64,000 bases of DNA. It comes from Granulicatella balaenopterae (lineage in GTDB: Bacteria; Bacillota; Bacilli; Lactobacillales; Aerococcaceae). Made by a program: the position numbers and the translations under genes. The stretch covers positions 48,296-112,295 of the forward strand of contig NZ_FOGF01000002.1 of NCBI RefSeq assembly GCF_900111135.1, read 5' to 3'. The notes under the pieces are model-generated. The model searched no databases. It saw only the letters and a list, made by a program, of their open reading frames with translations, and had not been told where the DNA came from. Shown here piece after piece: positions 53,695-61,547 of the stretch; the first letter of the stretch is position 1, and each line of letters begins with the position of its first letter.

Positions 53695-55013
53695 TATATC
53701 TCACCCCTTTTAAAAATTAGTGTTTGCTCAAAATAATTATCCGTTATTTCTGTTTGTAAATCAGCATCTTCTAGCTCTTGTAATATCTGTAATAATGATG
53801 GTAACCCAATTCCTCTACGTTCTCCTTTAGTAGAATATCCTTCCTCCCAGATTTTCCATCGATTAATAGTTTTATGGTTATGGGTATTTTTAATATAAAT
53901 CGTAACCTCATTTTTATCGGAAACTAACCCCACCGTAATTTCTGGTTTGGAACTATTTTGAGTACCTTCTATAGCATTATCTAATAATATTGATAAAATT
54001 CTTACTACTTCAAGCATCGGTACATCTAAGATTGGAATAGTATTGACTACTTCTAAATAAAATGGAATTTGTTGTTCTTTGGCTTGCAACATTTTTTGTG
54101 TTAACACATTTTTTATACCTATATCATTAATATTTTTCAAATCAAATCCTGTATAATCTGCTTTTACAAGACGTTGATTCATTTCCAGACATACATCACG
54201 ATAAATTTTTTTTAACTCATCATCATTTTGTTTCTTTATTGACGGCCCTAAACACGCAATTACGCCTCCAAAATCATGACGAAAACCACGAATTTCATCG
54301 TATAGTACACCTAATTCCTCTACTAAACGATTAGCTCCTCTAATTTCTTCTTCTTTTTGTTGCATGGCTTCCTTATGCGCATATTTCAATTGCTGATCCC
54401 GTAAATATAGCATTACCAATAAAGTAATAATGAAGATAGATAATGATGCGGTTACTTTAATTTCTAAATATTCATTTCGAAATACCTGATAAGCAAAAAT
54501 AGATAAGAAACGTATTCCTACTAATCCAATAAAGTAATCAGTCGTTTTTTTTATAATTGGCAAAAACTCTTCAGATTCAATAATTTTTTGATTCAAGCCA
54601 ATTAAATGATGAATTGCTAAAGCGACTGCCAAGGCTAATAAACAAATTAGCATATACAATCCTTCACGGTAAAACATCATCCATTGTTCACTATCAATAA
54701 AATGATATACCAAACTAATTAAAAAATAATAGACTGATTCATACGCTAAAAAAGCATATAAGCTATAAAATAAAGCATTGCGACTTTCTTTTTTTACTTG
54801 ATAGCGGAAGACGATATAATAAAATACTAGATAACCAATTGGACCTATTTGAAAAAAAGATGCCCCAATATAATATATAAAAATATATATCCAATTACGT
54901 TTTTTCTTTAAAAATATCGGTTCGATTGTGCTAGCAATTTTTAAACGAGCATAACAATATGAGATAATAATAAAAGTAACAGCTATAAACTCTGAAATAA
55001 TTTCTAAAGTCAT
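53694..55013 (-). CDS. HPK10-like sensor histidine kinase of module A
   Basis: This 439-residue kinase has six or seven N-terminal membrane helices (to about residue 200) and a cytosolic kinase part with H-box YDEIRGFRHDFGGVIACLG, N-box ILLDNAIEG and G-box RGIGLPSLLQIL. This is the layout of peptide-pheromone receptors such as ComD, BlpH and PlnB. The membrane domain is almost identical to that of the module B kinase, while the kinase parts diverge. It starts 5 bp after the small secreted peptide gene. Confidence 0.93.
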   Translation of the reverse strand: MTLEIISEFIAVTFIIISYCYARLKIASTIEPIFLKKKRNWIYIFIYYIGASFFQIGPIGYLVFYYIVFRYQVKKESRNALFYSLYAFLAYESVYYFLISLVYHFIDSEQWMMFYREGLYMLICLLALAVALAIHHLIGLNQKIIESEEFLPIIKKTTDYFIGLVGIRFLSIFAYQVFRNEYLEIKVTASLSIFIITLLVMLYLRDQQLKYAHKEAMQQKEEEIRGANRLVEELGVLYDEIRGFRHDFGGVIACLGPSIKKQNDDELKKIYRDVCLEMNQRLVKADYTGFDLKNINDIGIKNVLTQKMLQAKEQQIPFYLEVVNTIPILDVPMLEVVRILSILLDNAIEGTQNSSKPEITVGLVSDKNEVTIYIKNTHNHKTINRWKIWEEGYSTKGERRGIGLPSLLQILQELEDADLQTEITDNYFEQTLIFKRGEI

Positions 55014-55018
55014 TAAAT

Positions 55019-55198
55019 TTATTTCTCTCGATCTGGTAATTTAGAAAATATATCATCTAAAATCCATCGTACTTGTGGGATACTTCTGTCTTTTGCATTA
55101 TATTCAATTTTATCTATCTCGTTTGTTGCGGCTTGTGCTGTTGGTGAACTAATCCCTACTCCTGCTATTAAAAGCATTGTTATAAATATTTTTTTCAT
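55019..55198 (-). CDS. Secreted peptide, probable pheromone of module A
   Basis: This 59-codon gene is below usual gene-calling length. It has GGAGGAG upstream of the ATG and a signal peptide (KKIFITMLLIAGVGISSPTAQA). The mature part would begin ATNEIDKIEYNAKDR and end DDIFSKLPDREK, about 36 residues, amphipathic, with one Trp and no Cys. It lies 5 bp from the kinase gene and behind a promoter with a perfect-period LytTR box. A paralogue sits in the same place in module B. It is probably the inducing peptide, though a bacteriocin role is possible. It has no double-glycine leader. Confidence 0.8.
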   Translation of the reverse strand: MKKIFITMLLIAGVGISSPTAQAATNEIDKIEYNAKDRSIPQVRWILDDIFSKLPDREK

Positions 55199-55241
55199 AA
55201 TAACTCCTCCTAATTATATAATTATTATTTTTACTTACAGT

Positions 55242-55309
55242 ATTATACCAAACTTCACTTCTTTTTTTAATAACAGTCTTGAACTGTACTTTTTTGTTCC
55301 TTAACTGTA
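55242..55309 (-). promoter_or_regulatory. Promoter of module A with LytTR-type direct repeat
   Basis: CTTGAACTGT (55278-55287) and CCTTAACTGT (55299-55308) repeat with a 21-bp period; on the minus strand they read ACAGTTCAAG and ACAGTTAAGG, close to ComE/LytTR consensus sites. A perfect TATAAT (55242-55247) follows exactly 30 bp downstream of the proximal copy. This fits positive autoregulation. Confidence 0.8.
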
Positions 55310-55411
55310 TATTTTTTATGATACATCTACCACCAACACATTACTTGAATTCAAAACCAAATCATGTCTTTTTCAGCATTAAACCGTTATTTATATAATT
55401 GGCCTATTCAA

Positions 55412-55441
55412 TAAAAATACCTCCAGAATATTCTGGAGGTG
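55412..55441 (-). terminator. Terminator of the small-peptide operon
   Basis: ACCTCCAGAAT (55420-55430) pairs with ATTCTGGAGGT (55431-55441), a perfect palindrome. An A-run before it reads as T on the minus strand. Confidence 0.85.
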
Positions 55442-55463
55442 GTGTTACGTGTGTAGTGATGAC

Positions 55464-55586
55464 TTATTTTTGCTCTTTATCATTTTTCTTCAATTTATCT
55501 ATCGTTTTGAACAGAATCCCTACTGTAATAAACAATAATATGGTTTGTATAGCTAATAATATCATTATAATCATCATAGAATCCAT
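55464..55586 (-). CDS. Small hydrophobic peptide (40 residues)
   Basis: The frame reads MDSMMIIMILLAIQTILLFI, then a few more hydrophobic residues and a charged tail (FKTIDKLKKNDKEQK): one membrane helix followed by a basic, hydrophilic end. GAGGAGGAG is 6 nt upstream. It is the second gene of a two-gene operon behind the promoter at 55759. No family is recognised. It could be a leaderless bacteriocin, a small toxin, an immunity peptide or a membrane regulator. Confidence 0.7.
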   Translation of the reverse strand: MDSMMIIMILLAIQTILLFITVGILFKTIDKLKKNDKEQK

Positions 55587-55611
55587 CGTCTCTCCTCCTC
55601 GTCCAATACTT

Positions 55612-55722
55612 TTATTTTTCTAATTCTCTTAATTTACTTATAGCAATTCCTATCAAAGCTATTATTACGCCATCCATACCAACAATTACAGTTAAAAAGC
55701 CGATTAAAGGTAAGCAGTCCAT
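55612..55722 (-). CDS. Small hydrophobic peptide (36 residues)
   Basis: The frame reads MDCLPLIGFLTVIVGMDGVI, then IALIGIAISKLRELEK: a membrane helix with a Gly-rich middle and a charged C-terminus. AGGAGGGATACGG precedes the ATG. It is the first gene of the pair with the peptide at 55464. The pattern (short, hydrophobic, charged end) resembles type I toxins or leaderless bacteriocins in general terms, but no specific match can be claimed. Confidence 0.7.
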   Translation of the reverse strand: MDCLPLIGFLTVIVGMDGVIIALIGIAISKLRELEK

Positions 55723-55758
55723 CCGTATCCCTCCTAATATTTATTATTTTTCAAATTC

Positions 55759-55804
55759 AGTATACATCATCTTTTCCGCTTTGAATCGTATTTGCCTAAA
55801 ACAT
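55759..55804 (-). promoter_or_regulatory. Promoter of the small-peptide operon with the shared box
   Basis: A -10 TATACT (minus strand, 55759-55764) lies exactly 30 bp from the half-site CCTAAAACAT (55795-55804). The next ~30 bp (CAAAAATTG...GTGTTTTGC) are shared with the promoters at 60646 and 63070. Confidence 0.65.
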
Positions 55805-55831
55805 CAAAAATTGAAGTGTTTTGCAAAAAAT

Positions 55832-55870
55832 CCCCCTCAAAGATAGATTGGTAAGTCTAACTTTAGGGGG
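55832..55870 (-). terminator. Terminator of the module B accessory operon
   Basis: CCCCCT (55832-55837) pairs with AGGGGG (55865-55870), with AAAG/CTTT and TAGA/TCTA inside. It belongs to a repeated hairpin family in this region. Confidence 0.82.
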
Positions 55871-55979
55871 TTATCTATCAAAAGTGGTTACTTTTATATT
55901 TGCCACAATTAGCGAAATTAAATTGGCACTACCACTTTTTCTGTATTTTATAATCAAAAAGTACTTCGGAAATTCATTC

Positions 55980-56762
55980 TTAATTCGAAATACGTTCTAA
56001 CTCTGCTAAGGACTGTTGCGGAATTTTTTGATCAATGAGATAGATTGTTTGCTTTACTTTAGTAATAACTAACTCATCTTGTTCAAGAACAATCATTTTC
56101 AAACTATAATTCTTCTTATCAAAATAATAGTTCCACCTACCATAACTATAATTAGATTTTTGTGGCGGAACATCGACAGTAATAATATAATCATCATCTT
56201 GTTCTTGTAATGCTGCTGGATATTGCTTTATCCAATTATAAAGACTTGTAAATAGGATACTTGGCATCACTTGTTCAGCTAATTCTCCTTTGATTTTCTC
56301 AAATTCTCCCCCTTTATCATTCATATACATATAACCATTTTTATAGGCAACAATATTAGCTTCTGAATCATTTGAAGCTTGTGTCTTTTCAAAATACAAT
56401 TGCTGTTCTTTATCCAAAAAACCATTAATGAACACTTCTTGATATCCTTCAAAATCAGTGCATTGATATGTGAACTGTAAAGTATGTAACTGATTCATAC
56501 TAGCATAATGATGCATCATAATTTGATAAATTTTATCAGTATCAACCGTTTTATCTACACCAATAATACTCTTCTTATCCCATCCCATGACGATATCCAT
56601 ATAGTCATTAGATGTGAAATAAAAGTTAGTTCCAAGCGATTTCTCGATTGTTTTTATTTTATGTTGTTCAAACATATTGCCAATAGTATCTGCCTTTAAA
56701 TAAAGCCCTGCAACTAAAAAAATAAACATACCAATAATTCCAAAGCTTATTTTTTTCTTCAT
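55980..56762 (-). CDS. Membrane-anchored protein of the module B operon
   Basis: This 260-residue protein has an N-terminal hydrophobic segment (ISFGIIGMFIFLVAGLYLKA) with no lipobox Cys, so it is an anchored or cleaved external protein. The rest is soluble and rich in Tyr and Asp. I recognise no family. It is the last gene of the seven-gene operon that begins with the DUF2712-like protein, and could bind or protect against that product. Confidence 0.65.
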   Translation of the reverse strand: MKKKISFGIIGMFIFLVAGLYLKADTIGNMFEQHKIKTIEKSLGTNFYFTSNDYMDIVMGWDKKSIIGVDKTVDTDKIYQIMMHHYASMNQLHTLQFTYQCTDFEGYQEVFINGFLDKEQQLYFEKTQASNDSEANIVAYKNGYMYMNDKGGEFEKIKGELAEQVMPSILFTSLYNWIKQYPAALQEQDDDYIITVDVPPQKSNYSYGRWNYYFDKKNYSLKMIVLEQDELVITKVKQTIYLIDQKIPQQSLAELERISN

Positions 56763-56780
56763 ATTTTCACACCCTATCTA

Positions 56781-57446
56781 TTAATGATGTTGCGTATTTT
56801 TCAATAATTCATAATATCCATATACTAATAAAGCATTAATCAACATACTTTGCACACAAAATAATCCTAATGTCATCGTATTATAATCTTCTATTACTAA
56901 AAAATTATCCACTATCGGCATTACCGTCAAACTCGGCAATGGTAATCCTAAAATAAATGTTATAATAACCGCAATAATCGGGTGTTTGAGTAATAATTCT
57001 AAAAGACAATTAATAAAACTACTGATGAACAAAATATTAATGATTGGAATAGACTTTATCAAGCTATATAAGAAAATTCCACTAAAACCATTACACTCCC
57101 CTGTAGCAACAGCAACAGCTAATTCACTGATAATAAGAATGAGATTCACTACACTAACTACCAACAGAATGATTTCCACTCGATAATAAAAATAATTTTT
57201 GTATCTAATGCGCATCCATTCTAAATCACTAAATTGGGGGATCATTCGATTTTGGATTAATAATGTTAATGGAATTAATAATAATCGCCACAAATTCACA
57301 TCCGTTTTTAGCGCAATCACCTCTGTTGGCGATAAATCCATTGTCTTTTGAAAAATAATCATTTCTGATAGTAAGATTCCTATTAGCAAAACTAGCAAAC
57401 TCACACTAACCATTACTTTAATACGATATCCTCTAATCCGCATCAT
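56781..57446 (-). CDS. Six-helix membrane protein of the module B operon
   Basis: This ~221-residue membrane protein has about six hydrophobic helices (VMVSVSLLVLLIGILLSEMIIF, IVDNFLVIEDYNTMTLGLFCVQSMLINALLVYGYYELL). It could be an extra permease or immunity protein. The ATG at 57446 has GTAGGTG upstream. No family is assigned. Confidence 0.68.
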   Translation of the reverse strand: MMRIRGYRIKVMVSVSLLVLLIGILLSEMIIFQKTMDLSPTEVIALKTDVNLWRLLLIPLTLLIQNRMIPQFSDLEWMRIRYKNYFYYRVEIILLVVSVVNLILIISELAVAVATGECNGFSGIFLYSLIKSIPIINILFISSFINCLLELLLKHPIIAVIITFILGLPLPSLTVMPIVDNFLVIEDYNTMTLGLFCVQSMLINALLVYGYYELLKNTQHH

Positions 57447-57452
57447 ATTCAC

Positions 57453-57944
57453 CTACTTTTCTACCTCTGTAATAAAACCATAATGAGTCGAATCAACCAT
57501 CAAATCATCTGGCAAAGATAATACTAATTTGTTACTACCTTCAACCAATTTATCTGGTGAGAAATGAAAATAATAAATAATGCCATCAGATAATATCGTT
57601 TGTGAAGCAAAAATATAACTACTACGATAATAGTCATTCAGAATTAAAGTATAGCCTGCATAACCTGCTTTAGATAATTTAGGAGCTTTTATTTCTACTT
57701 TAAAAAACACATCATCATACTGCTTTTTTTCTACTAATTTTTTGGTAAATAGCATTTCTTTTTCTTCTGCACTTGCTGGGGTAATCATCGCATTAACCGT
57801 CTGTCCATTGATATCAAATGGCTCACCTAATTGATGATATAACGGCTCTATCTGTTGAGCTGTGACATTTATCCAAGCTATTCTTCCTAAGCAAATACTC
57901 GCTCCCAACAATACCATCATAATCACCTTCTTAGTTAATGGCAT
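57453..57944 (-). CDS. Membrane-anchored extracytoplasmic protein of the module B operon
   Basis: This 163-residue protein has an N-terminal helix (VIMMVLLGASICLGRIAWI) and a soluble beta-rich part (FFKVEIKAPKLSKAGYAGYTLILNDYY...). It overlaps the ATPase gene by one base (TAATG). No family is recognised. It is comparable in place and layout to the 152-residue protein of the lactococcin-like operon. Confidence 0.65.
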   Translation of the reverse strand: MPLTKKVIMMVLLGASICLGRIAWINVTAQQIEPLYHQLGEPFDINGQTVNAMITPASAEEKEMLFTKKLVEKKQYDDVFFKVEIKAPKLSKAGYAGYTLILNDYYRSSYIFASQTILSDGIIYYFHFSPDKLVEGSNKLVLSLPDDLMVDSTHYGFITEVEK

Positions 57945-58582
57945 TATTCTTCACCTACCATTCGTCCATCAGAAATCAAATAAGTGCGTGTCGTAATTTG
58001 TGACATAACATACTCATCATGACTAGCAATAATAATTGTCTTTCCTTCTTTAGCTAACTTTTTTACCACTTCAATAAAATGAATCATAGCTTCTTTATCT
58101 AAGCCATTTGTTGGTTCATCTAATAAAATTAATTGTTGATTTTCCATAACCGCCTGAACAATCGCTAATTTTTGTTTCATTCCAAGCGAATAATTAGCCA
58201 CTTTAGTATCCTTAGCAAATATTATTCCCATTCTTTCCATATAATAAGAAATTTTTTCTTCATCTACATGATTATTCAAACTTGCCAAATAAACTAAATT
58301 CTGCCAACCTGTATAATATGGAATAAAGTCCGGAGTTTCTATAATCGCTCCTGTTAATACTGGAAGTGGTTCATTAAAGACTACTGGTTGCTGATTCAAA
58401 TAAATCTCACCTTCAGTTTTACGTATTAATCCTAAAATTGTTTTTAGTAACATGGTCTTTCCAGAACCGTTTGGACCAACTAAACCAATAATTTCACCAG
58501 ATTTCGCTTCAATATTTATATCTGATAAAATTGGTTTATGCTTAATCATTTTCGTTAGATGTTTTACTTGTAAATGTGCCAT
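57944..58582 (-). CDS. ABC transporter ATPase of the module B operon
   Basis: This 212-residue ATPase has Walker A (GPNGSGKTMLLK), signature NYSLGMKQKLAIVQAVM, Walker B (LILLDEPTNGLD) and switch His (IIASHDE). YSLGMKQ is typical of bacteriocin-immunity/BcrA-type ATPases. The ATG at 58582 has AAGGGATAG upstream; a longer frame overlaps the permease gene without support. Its permease partners are the two upstream genes. Confidence 0.92.
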   Translation of the reverse strand: MAHLQVKHLTKMIKHKPILSDINIEAKSGEIIGLVGPNGSGKTMLLKTILGLIRKTEGEIYLNQQPVVFNEPLPVLTGAIIETPDFIPYYTGWQNLVYLASLNNHVDEEKISYYMERMGIIFAKDTKVANYSLGMKQKLAIVQAVMENQQLILLDEPTNGLDKEAMIHFIEVVKKLAKEGKTIIIASHDEYVMSQITTRTYLISDGRMVGEE

Positions 58583-58583
58583 A

Positions 58584-59249
58584 CTATCCCTTCTTTCCAT
58601 AAAGTTCATAACGTTTAAAGATTACATATGTGACCAGTAAAGCTATCACTAATAATATTATTCGAGTGAGTAATGATTGAAAATTAACCATTTCACTTGG
58701 ATAAGTTGGCAATAATATCGCTCCATGATCTGCATAAAAAGATAGTATTATCATAACTAACATTATTAAAAAACTAATATTCGTTCTAAACACAAGAGAT
58801 ACTATTACCCCGATTAATAATAATGTCGCTATAGCACAAACAAATTCTATTAAAAATATCGTCCATGCACCTAATGAATAATGTGTATGCGATAAAATCA
58901 AAGCAAGTGAAATAGATATAATACAATAAGTCATTACAAAAATAAATAATGAACTCATAACTTGCCAAAAATGCTTACCTTTCATATCTTTACGCACCAT
59001 TTCAAAAATATTTAGGTCTGTCAATTGATCATTAAAATAATTCAACGGAAGTAAACAAGGTGTCAAATAAATTAATAACCAATGAATATTTTGAAATAAA
59101 TTTTCGCCTTCTTCCCGTGAAAATACCAATATGGCTTCTTCACTAAAGATTGCATTCATCATAAACTGAATAAGATATAAGATGAATAGTGGTAAAATAA
59201 TATACTTAGTTTCATGAAAATACCTCAAACGATATTTTACTTTATCCAT
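58584..59249 (-). CDS. ABC permease subunit of the module B operon
   Basis: This 221-residue membrane protein has about six helices (YIILPLFILYLIQFMMNAIF, IFVMTYCIISISLALILSH and others). ATG 59249 with AGAGGTGA upstream overlaps the preceding gene by 8 nt. It resembles BcrB/ABC-2-type permeases in layout only. It probably pairs with the 268-residue neighbour. Confidence 0.72.
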   Translation of the reverse strand: MDKVKYRLRYFHETKYIILPLFILYLIQFMMNAIFSEEAILVFSREEGENLFQNIHWLLIYLTPCLLPLNYFNDQLTDLNIFEMVRKDMKGKHFWQVMSSLFIFVMTYCIISISLALILSHTHYSLGAWTIFLIEFVCAIATLLLIGVIVSLVFRTNISFLIMLVMIILSFYADHGAILLPTYPSEMVNFQSLLTRIILLVIALLVTYVIFKRYELYGKKG

Positions 59250-60048
59250 CACTATATTCACCTCTTGTTTGTTTATGCCAAATAACAAAAATTATGCTTA
59301 CTAGTCCTAGCCATATAACTAAATTAACCATTACCTGACTGATCGTAAAATTAGTTAATTCCCTTAAAGTTAAGTAACTAATAGGGTTTATTGCTCCTTT
59401 ATTAATGATATTTGCTACTAAAAATAAGGCATATACTACTAAAAACGGAGCCAATATTTCAAAATATTTTGTCTTAATACGATATGACATCACCAGACCA
59501 ATCTGCGCTAGCAATCCTCCTACAAGAAATAAAAATACTACATATACAAACCATAGTAATAAAGGATGATAAAATAATAATTGCAGCAACCAAATTTGTT
59601 TTGTACCAAATCCAATGTATGATTGTAATATATCCGGATTAGTCATTGGGTACAACATAAAAAAGATTAATGAATGAAATAGATATGGAATAATAACTGC
59701 ACTGCCTCCTAATACGAATGATTGAAATAGTTGTGTATTATAATATTCTTTACGACCAATTCGACCCAAAATTGCGGGGTGAAAATTTATTTTCTTATCA
59801 TTAACAAAAATACCTGAGCCAAATAGTGCTGCTAATAACGGAAGCGAATAAATATACATTGATGTACCATAGCCTGTCATATCAAAACCAATCATTCTGA
59901 AAAATACAGAAGGTTCATAATTATAATTAAATTGATTAAACGTGATATATTGAATGGTCGTTAAAGCTAGTGAGTACACAATCAAAAAAAGTGTATTCCA
60001 ACTAGAAAGAATCCTTTTGATATTATTTTTAAATAAATTATGATTCAT
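59242..60048 (-). CDS. ABC permease subunit of the module B operon
   Basis: This 268-residue membrane protein has about six helices. It starts KNNIKRILSSWNTLFLIVYSLAL and has a conserved-looking FGSGIFVNDKKINFHPAILGRIGRKEYY loop. It is the first gene after the intercistronic hairpin, so transporter genes are expressed behind the DUF2712-like gene. Function is inferred from context. Confidence 0.72.
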   Translation of the reverse strand: MNHNLFKNNIKRILSSWNTLFLIVYSLALTTIQYITFNQFNYNYEPSVFFRMIGFDMTGYGTSMYIYSLPLLAALFGSGIFVNDKKINFHPAILGRIGRKEYYNTQLFQSFVLGGSAVIIPYLFHSLIFFMLYPMTNPDILQSYIGFGTKQIWLLQLLFYHPLLLWFVYVVFLFLVGGLLAQIGLVMSYRIKTKYFEILAPFLVVYALFLVANIINKGAINPISYLTLRELTNFTISQVMVNLVIWLGLVSIIFVIWHKQTRGEYSDG

Positions 60049-60083
60049 AGCCTACACCCCTTTCTAAATATAATGATGTTAAT

Positions 60084-60137
60084 AAAAAGAAGATAGCTCT
60101 AGCATTATATTAGAGCTAAAATTATCTTCTTTATTTT
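60084..60137 (-). terminator. Intercistronic hairpin after the DUF2712-like gene
   Basis: AAAGAAGATAGCTCTA (from about 60086) pairs with TAGAGCTA...TATCTTCTTT (to about 60133), and TTTTTATT follows on the minus strand. As in module A, it separates the secreted product from its transporter genes. Confidence 0.75.
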
Positions 60138-60143
60138 TACTAA

Positions 60144-60545
60144 TTATACGCTGTCTGGACTCCAAACTCCGGTAGCTCTACCCCACCACATAGTTGACTT
60201 AACCGCTAAGCGAATTTTTTTATAGCCTTTTTCATATGCATATTGTGAAATAAAACGTTCTTGCCCTACATTAACTGTTACAACAGATGAATCTATAATA
60301 TCCTTTTTACCATGCGTAACACACCAACAATCTACACTTCCATTATTGCTTACACTGTCTAATTTTACATATGCATAAGAATCATCTAACTTATTTCTAG
60401 AACTAGTATAATGCGTATTACCAGTACCAATTTTATAACTAAATGACCATGATTCATCACTATGATTATTGGCTAAAGCGAAATTTGTACTACCTATTAG
60501 TCCACAAGCAATGACAATTAATATTACTTTTATATGTTTTTTCAT
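60144..60545 (-). CDS. DUF2712-like secreted protein, probable module B effector
   Basis: This 133-residue protein has a Sec signal (KKHIKVILIVIACGLIGSTNFALA). The mature part starts NNHSDESWSFSYKIGTGNTHYTSSRNK, includes SVDCWCVTHGKK with two close cysteines, and ends TGVWSPDSV. This resembles DUF2712 proteins as I recall them, which are found with bacteriocin-type ABC genes. It has a beta-sandwich-like pattern. It occupies the same operon position as the lactococcin-972-like gene of module A and is likely a secreted antimicrobial or related effector. Confidence 0.6.
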   Translation of the reverse strand: MKKHIKVILIVIACGLIGSTNFALANNHSDESWSFSYKIGTGNTHYTSSRNKLDDSYAYVKLDSVSNNGSVDCWCVTHGKKDIIDSSVVTVNVGQERFISQYAYEKGYKKIRLAVKSTMWWGRATGVWSPDSV

Positions 60546-60577
60546 TAAAATTACACTCCTTTTATTTTATTCAATAA

Positions 60578-60601
60578 TCATAAGTTAACAAGATTTACCA
60601 T
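60578..60601 (-). other. Seven-codon leader ORF upstream of the DUF2712-like gene
   Basis: A strong GGGAGGTGT site is directly followed by ATG and the short frame MVNLVNL, then stop, 32 bp before the next ATG. The upstream ~27 bp are shared with the leader of the repeat protein at 47826. It may be a regulatory leader peptide or a relic. Confidence 0.35.
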
Positions 60602-60645
60602 ACACCTCCCAATAGTTATTTAACTTATCATTATTTTTCAAATTC

Positions 60646-60691
60646 AGTATACATCATCTTTCCCCCTTTGAATCGTAATTGCCTGAAAAGT
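60646..60691 (-). promoter_or_regulatory. Promoter of the DUF2712-like operon with the shared box
   Basis: A -10 TATACT (60646-60651, minus strand) lies exactly 30 bp from half-site CCTGAAAAGT (60682-60691). Adjacent sequence to about 60711 matches the promoters at 55759 and 63070. Confidence 0.68.
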
Positions 60692-60714
60692 CAAAAATTG
60701 TAGTGTTTTGCAAA

Positions 60715-60775
60715 AAAACACTTATCGAAACAAACGCTATATTGTTACTACAGCGCCATACTCCAATAAGTGTTT
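60715..60775 (-). terminator. Terminator of module B regulator genes
   Basis: AAACACTTAT (about 60716-60726) pairs with ATAAGTGTTT (about 60765-60774), with an A-run before it. It resembles the hairpin after the orphan regulator at 40923. Confidence 0.68.
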
Positions 60776-60782
60776 GCATTAT

Positions 60783-61544
60783 TTATTTTATTAATATATT
60801 TTGTAAATATTTTTTTACTTGTCTTGTTTTATAATAAGAGATCGGACATCTAGCACCATTTGTAAATACAATGGATTGTTTGGCAGTATCCAAATTTTCA
60901 ATATGCTTCGGATTTACCAATAATGATCTCGATACTTTATAAAGATAGCCTTTTGTATCCAAACGACAAATATCAGCTATAGTCCCGTAAAATTCAGTTC
61001 GACTATCTTTTCCCATTACTACTAATCCATGAGATTTTCCTTCTGTTTGAATATAATATATATCTTGATACAAAAGATCAATCCCCACATTGCCTTGATA
61101 AGAATACACTAATCTATCTTGTTCTGTCATATGATCACCTTGACGATATTTACTTAATTCAAATTCCAAACATTCTTGAATTCGTAAGGTCATTTCATCT
61201 TGTGGCATATCTTTAACAATAAAGTCGGTAGCATTCAGATGCATTTTAAAAGCTACCGGCATTGCTTCTGACATGGTTGTAATAAATGCAATAGTCGCAT
61301 AACGATTATATTGTCGAATTTTTCCGGCTAATTCAAATCCATAGTCTTTTATTGATTCAATCTCTAAATCAATAAAATATAAATGGTATTGCTTTTCGTT
61401 TTCTAATAACCGTTCACAATCATCAATACTTGTATAAGAATCTATTTGAAAATGATACTGATTTTTCATTGCATATTTTAGAATAATATTTTCTAATCTG
61501 GCTAAATGATGAGCATTATCTTCTATCATTGCTATTTTTAACAT
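60783..61544 (-). CDS. LytTR response regulator of module B
   Basis: This 253-residue protein has a receiver (LKIAMIEDNAHHLARLENII, phospho-Asp in YFIDLEIESI) and a LytTR domain (GIDLLYQDIYYIQTEGKSHGLVVMG, LYKVSRSLLVNPKHIENLD). It is more like the orphan regulator at 40980 than like the module A regulator. It lies 3 bp after the kinase gene and about 240 bp upstream of the DUF2712-like gene. Confidence 0.93.
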   Translation of the reverse strand: MLKIAMIEDNAHHLARLENIILKYAMKNQYHFQIDSYTSIDDCERLLENEKQYHLYFIDLEIESIKDYGFELAGKIRQYNRYATIAFITTMSEAMPVAFKMHLNATDFIVKDMPQDEMTLRIQECLEFELSKYRQGDHMTEQDRLVYSYQGNVGIDLLYQDIYYIQTEGKSHGLVVMGKDSRTEFYGTIADICRLDTKGYLYKVSRSLLVNPKHIENLDTAKQSIVFTNGARCPISYYKTRQVKKYLQNILIK

Positions 61545-61547
61545 CTT

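Noticed and set aside
52897..55198. An agr system (AgrBDCA)
   Set aside because: No AgrB-like processing protease is encoded, and the short peptide has a plain Sec signal with no thiolactone-type precursor layout.
55464..55722. Fst/Ldr type I toxin-antitoxin pair
   Set aside because: The size and membrane helix fit loosely, but there is no recognisable antisense RNA gene or family motif, so I only describe them as small hydrophobic peptides.
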